Origin: Actinopolyspora alba
GTDB lineage: Bacteria > Actinomycetota > Actinomycetes > Mycobacteriales > Pseudonocardiaceae
Assembly (NCBI RefSeq): GCF_900112765.1
Contig: NZ_FOMZ01000020.1
Coordinates: 1 to 64,000 of the forward strand
DNA: 64,000 nucleotides
Direction of reading: 5' to 3'
Shown piece by piece: positions 60,799 through 64,000 of this stretch. The position numbers and the translations under genes are program-made. The stretch's first letter is position 1; the number at the start of each line of letters is the position of its first letter. A model generated the notes under the pieces. It was not told the DNA's origin and ran no database searches. It was given only the letters and a program-made list of their open reading frames with translations.

Positions 60799-60872
60799 AC
60801 TTCGTGGGAAATCGACACCGCCCGGGCCGCACCGCCCCACCGGCGCGGCGATTTCGCGAGAAATTGGCGCTC
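60799..60872. repeat. Dispersed palindromic repeat, locus C
   Basis: CTTCGTGGGAAATCGACACC (60800-60819) and GGCGATTTCGCGAGAAATT (60848-60866) lie about 50 bp apart between the YqgE and CCA-adding enzyme genes. The second is the reverse complement of the locus A unit, and the first shares GTGGGAAATCGAC with locus B. Confidence 0.75.
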
Positions 60873-60989
60873 GGCGACAGCGAGACAGAAACGGCGAGAG
60901 CGACCGGGGGCAAGGCGTCGGGAACAGTGAACGCGAGCCGGTAGCAGTGAGCACTACTACCGAGCAGTGATGCTCACTAATAATGCCGA

Positions 60990-62507
60990 CTACTGCTCCG
61001 GCGGCTCGATCCCCTGCTCACGGGCCCAGCGGTGCAGTTCGGCTACCGCGTCCGCCCGCTCCAGCGGTCCCTGGTCCAGCCGGACCTCCTTCAGATGGCG
61101 CCACGCCTGACCGACGAGCGGCCCCGGACTGATCCCCAACAACCGGATGATCTCGTTGCCGTCCAGGTCCGGGCGGACCCGCGCCAGGTCCTCCTCCTCG
61201 GCGATGCGCTGGATGCGGGCCTCCAGATCGTCGTAGGAGAGCTGCAGCGCCCGCGCCTTGCGCTTGTTGCGGGTGGTGCAGTCGGCGCGGACCAGCTTGT
61301 GCAGTCGCCGCAGCAGATGCCCCGCGTCGTTGACGTAGCGACGCACCGCCGAATCGGTCCAGTTGCCCTCGCCGTAACCGTGGAACCGAAGGTGCAGGTA
61401 CACGAGGTCGGAGACGTCGGAAACGACTTCCTTGGAGTACCGCAGCGCACGAAGCCGCTTGCGGGCCATCTTGGCACCGACGACCTCGTGGTGGTGAAAA
61501 CTCACCCCACCGCCCGGCTCGAAACGCCGGGTGGCCGGTTTGCCGATGTCGTGCAACAACGCGGCCAACCGCAGCACCAGATCCGGCTCGCCATCGGGGT
61601 TCTCGGCCCGCTCCAGGTCGATGGCTTGCTCCAGTACTACCAGTGAGTGGTAATAAACGTCCTTGTGCTGGTGGTGCTCGTCGATCTCCAGCCGCATCGC
61701 GGGCAGCTCGGGCAGCACGTGCTCGGCCAGACCGGTGTCGACCAGCAGCTCGATGCCGCGGCGTGGGTAGGTGCCGCAGAGCAGTTTGGAAAGCTCGGCC
61801 TGTATCCGTTCCGGAGTGATGCGCTCGATCTCGGCTGCCATGCGGCGCATCGCGTCGAGCACCCGCTCGGCGGGCTCGAACCCCAGCTGCGCCGCGAACC
61901 GGGCGGCACGCAACATCCGCAGCGGGTCGTCGGCGAAGGACTCCTCCGGTGGGGCGGGGGTGTCCAACCGCTGCCGGACCGCGTCGCGCATGCCGCCGTG
62001 CGGATCGACGAACTCCCCTGAGATCGGTTCGACCGCCATCGCGTTGACCGTGAAATCCCTGCGCAGCAGGTCACCGGAGATGGAGTCACCGAAGACGACC
62101 TCGGGGTTGCGGCTGGTGCGGTCGTAGGTGTCGGCCCGGAAGGTCGTGATCTCCACGGTGACGCCGTGCCGGTAGGCCCCCAGGGTGCCGAACTCGATAC
62201 CGGTGTCCCACACCGTCTCGGCCCAGTCGTCCAGCAGTCCGCGCACCCGTTCCGGCCGCGCGTCGGTGGTGAAGTCGAGATCCCCGCCGAACCGTTCCAG
62301 CAGCACGTCGCGCACGCTGCCACCCACGATGTAGAGGGAGAGCCCCTCGGCCGCGAACCGTTCGGCCAGTTCCCGAGCGGTCGGCACCAGTCGCGACAGC
62401 TCCCGCACCACGTTGTGCTGCGCCGTCCGCACGGCGGTCACTTCGGGATCGTCGGTCCGCGCGGGGGAGTCGTGGGAACCTGCGGCGTCGAAAACGGAAG
62501 GGGACAC
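60990..62507 (-). CDS. pcnA: CCA tRNA nucleotidyltransferase
   Basis: Class II nucleotidyltransferase adding or repairing the CCA end of tRNAs; ~505 residues. The active site shows YIVGGSVRDVLLERFGGDLDF with the metal-binding DxD, RRDFTVNAMA and DDPLRMLRAARFAAQLGF. A C-terminal HD domain (LAALLHDIGKPATR) is present, as in the mycobacterial PcnA-like proteins. The GTG at 62505-62507 (SPSVFDAAG) is chosen; the frame stays open far upstream and the true start may differ. Divergent from a NUDIX gene, as Rv3907c is from Rv3908. Confidence 0.93.
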   Translation of the reverse strand: MSPSVFDAAGSHDSPARTDDPEVTAVRTAQHNVVRELSRLVPTARELAERFAAEGLSLYIVGGSVRDVLLERFGGDLDFTTDARPERVRGLLDDWAETVWDTGIEFGTLGAYRHGVTVEITTFRADTYDRTSRNPEVVFGDSISGDLLRRDFTVNAMAVEPISGEFVDPHGGMRDAVRQRLDTPAPPEESFADDPLRMLRAARFAAQLGFEPAERVLDAMRRMAAEIERITPERIQAELSKLLCGTYPRRGIELLVDTGLAEHVLPELPAMRLEIDEHHQHKDVYYHSLVVLEQAIDLERAENPDGEPDLVLRLAALLHDIGKPATRRFEPGGGVSFHHHEVVGAKMARKRLRALRYSKEVVSDVSDLVYLHLRFHGYGEGNWTDSAVRRYVNDAGHLLRRLHKLVRADCTTRNKRKARALQLSYDDLEARIQRIAEEEDLARVRPDLDGNEIIRLLGISPGPLVGQAWRHLKEVRLDQGPLERADAVAELHRWAREQGIEPPEQ

Positions 62508-62822
62508 GGCCGTCAGGGTATCGGCCCCGAGCGAATCGACCACGGCGGTCACCGCACCCGGCCCTTCGCGCGCCGGCGCGCGTTCCGATCCGGCCGAGCG
62601 GCCGAGCCGGTACGGCGCCCCGGGGACCACTTCAGAACTCGTGGGGCGCTGCCGCCGAACCGGAGTGCGCACGGGATCGCGATCATTACTATGATCGCAT
62701 CGTTCGTCGCCCGAACGGGTGAGCCTGGATGATCGAGGGGCGGAGGGCGGCGCCGGTCGGAACGCGCCACGGCGGTTGTCGAGAACGACGGTTACCCGCC
62801 CGATCGCATTACCATCGGCTAC
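62508..62822. other. Divergent spacer between pcnA and the NUDIX gene
   Basis: About 315 bp, no gene seen. The pcnA frame remains open through it but the translation is Arg/Pro-rich and not conserved-looking. AT-richer patches near 62683-62702 (CGATCATTACTATGATCGCA, a near dyad GCGATCAT..ATGATCGC) and around 62808-62822 may contain promoters. Confidence 0.4.
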
Positions 62823-63356
62823 ATGCCCCCTCTGCCCGGTCGCTCCGGCGGCTCCCGATCCAAACGTCGGGGTCCGCGGCGGCGGCGCGGGCTGCGGACC
62901 GTGGACGAGACCTCCGCCGGTGGGCTGGTCGTCGACGGGAGCTGGGAGAACGCCGCCGTCATCGGACGTTCCGACCGACGGGGCCGGTTGCTGTGGTCCC
63001 TGCCCAAGGGCCACATCGAGACCGGTGAAACACCGGAGGAGACCGCCGCGCGAGAAGTCTCCGAGGAGACGGGCATCATCGGACGGGTAATCCGCCCGAT
63101 CGGGACGATCGACTACTGGTTCGTCGCGGACAACCGGCGGGTGCACAAGACCGTGCACCATTTCCTGCTGGTGGCCATGGGCGGCGATCTTTCCGACGAG
63201 GACGTGGAGGTCACCGAGGTGGCGTGGATGCCGCTTGGTGAGCTGGACAAGGCTCTGGCCTACGCCGACGAGCGCAGGCTCGTCCAGCACGCGATCGCGC
63301 TGTTCGGTCCCGGTGCGGGCAGCGCGGAGTTCGGCACCGGAACGGAGCACGGATGA
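62823..63356 (+). CDS. NUDIX hydrolase (MutT4-like)
   Basis: 177 residues. After a basic N-terminus ([14 protein letters not shown]) comes a NUDIX fold with the complete box [20 protein letters not shown] then TGI, whose glutamates bind magnesium. It hydrolyses a nucleoside diphosphate linked to another moiety; the exact substrate is unknown. Position between pcnA and a DUF6049 gene equals Rv3908 (mutT4). The stop overlaps the next ATG (ATGA). Confidence 0.92.
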   Translation: MPPLPGRSGGSRSKRRGPRRRRGLRTVDETSAGGLVVDGSWENAAVIGRSDRRGRLLWSLPKGHIETGETPEETAAREVSEETGIIGRVIRPIGTIDYWFVADNRRVHKTVHHFLLVAMGGDLSDEDVEVTEVAWMPLGELDKALAYADERRLVQHAIALFGPGAGSAEFGTGTEHG

Positions 63357-64000
63357 CCCGCGGCCCCGGTCACGCACGAAAACCGCGCGGCGCACGGATC
63401 CGGTTACGGGCGGGGCTGCTGCTCGTGGTGGGCGCCCTGCTCGCCGCGTTGGCCCCCGTGACCACACCGGTGGCCGAGGCACAGCCCACCGAGCGGATCG
63501 ACATCACCGTGTCCACGGTCACGCCACAGCTGGTTCGGGGTGATTCGTCGAACACGCTGACGATCAGCGGAACCATCCACAACACCAGCGACAGCACCCT
63601 GCGCGACCTGGAGATGCGACTGCAGCGCGGCGAAGCCCGAGCCACCCGCGCCAGCGTGCTCAAGGCACTGCGGGACCGGGCGTCCACCGCCGTGGTGCGA
63701 ACCAGGTTCGAGCCGGTCGCCACGAAACTCGCAGCGGGCGCCCGGACCGGATTCGAACTGCGGGTGACGCTGCGCGGCGCGGACTCCCGATCGCTGCGCA
63801 TCGGCTCCCCGGGGATCTATCCGCTGCTGCTCAACGTCAACGGTGAGCTCCCCTCCCGGCGACGGGCCCGCGTCGGCTCCACCCGGTTCATGCTGCCCGT
63901 GCTCTCACCTCCGGGAGGATCCCCGGCGGCCCCTTCCGAGAGCACGCCGGTGACCACGCTGATACCGCTGATCGACTACCCGAGGATGATCCAGCAGCGG
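63353..64000 (+). CDS. DUF6049 family secreted/membrane protein (5' part)
   Basis: 216 residues visible, continuing past the window. An N-terminal signal or anchor ([20 protein letters not shown]) precedes a beta-rich extracellular region ([40 protein letters not shown]). It matches the start of the large envelope protein encoded at this place in actinomycetes (Rv3909 homologue), which usually precedes murJ. ATG overlaps the NUDIX stop. Confidence 0.85.
   Translation, partial: MTRGPGHARKPRGARIRLRAGLLLVVGALLAALAPVTTPVAEAQPTERIDITVSTVTPQLVRGDSSNTLTISGTIHNTSDSTLRDLEMRLQRGEARATRASVLKALRDRASTAVVRTRFEPVATKLAAGARTGFELRVTLRGADSRSLRIGSPGIYPLLLNVNGELPSRRRARVGSTRFMLPVLSPPGGSPAAPSESTPVTTLIPLIDYPRMIQQR

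Noticed and set aside
60721-60970. Short frames over repeat locus C encoding AISREI/DFARN-like peptides
   Set aside because: These peptide strings arise from translating the palindromic repeat itself and reappear at the other repeat loci, so they are not genes.

Overview
The window reads as chromosome of a high-GC actinomycete. Coding is dense with GC-rich third positions, GTG starts are common, and the gene families are typical of Actinomycetota: purSQL, a DasR-type operator at ptsI, a mycobacterial-type fadE5/fadA2/fabG4/htdX set, GT87 mannosyltransferase, MacS-like two-component genes, and a pcnA-NUDIX-DUF6049 block that in Mycobacterium tuberculosis lies near the origin (Rv3907c-Rv3909). 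I infer a filamentous Pseudonocardiales/Actinopolysporales-like organism but cannot name the genus from sequence alone.

Layout. 0-13 kb: TipA-like MerR regulator, DrrAB-like exporter, FadE5-like acyl-CoA dehydrogenase, zinc alcohol dehydrogenase, VanW/L,D-transpeptidase-linker-like wall protein, GroES-like protein, thioredoxin-NHL protein, ornithine cyclodeaminase homologue, secreted CHRD protein. 13-19 kb: small membrane protein, then thiolase (fadA2-like) divergent from fabG4-htdX, and a membrane protein with atypical codons. 19-23 kb: translationally coupled purS-purQ-purL and a secreted GH25 lysozyme. 24-38 kb: three cyclic-di-GMP enzymes, a GT87 mannosyltransferase, two unusual secreted low-complexity proteins, an AI-2E-family permease and a histidine kinase/response regulator pair. 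38-47 kb: ptsI with an operator over its start codon, glutaredoxin-like protein, a frameshifted MMPL transporter divergent from a TetR regulator, an acyl-CoA oxidase-like enzyme, and a MerR regulator divergent from a CPBP protease.

47.8-56 kb looks accessory. It holds an intact BrnA antitoxin behind a decayed BrnT toxin remnant, an RTX calcium-binding secreted protein with a hairpin-rich leader, a five-gene operon of unknown function whose three first products share and exchange modules, a DUF262/DUF1524 (GmrSD-type) restriction-like protein and a lone ribbon-helix-helix protein. The module-shuffled operon (about 49.6-53.2 kb) is the best candidate here for an undescribed system.

56-64 kb returns to core genes: leuS with a leader containing a short leucine-coding peptide and an intrinsic terminator (candidate attenuator), SdpI-family protein with a cysteine-rich tail, YqgE/AlgH protein, CCA-adding enzyme, NUDIX hydrolase and the 5' part of a DUF6049 gene.

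Across the window a short palindromic repeat (core ATTTCTCGCGAAAT) occurs as closely spaced pairs in three unrelated intergenic regions. I saw no convincing tRNA, rRNA, CRISPR array, insertion sequence or prophage, but reading by eye cannot exclude a tRNA.
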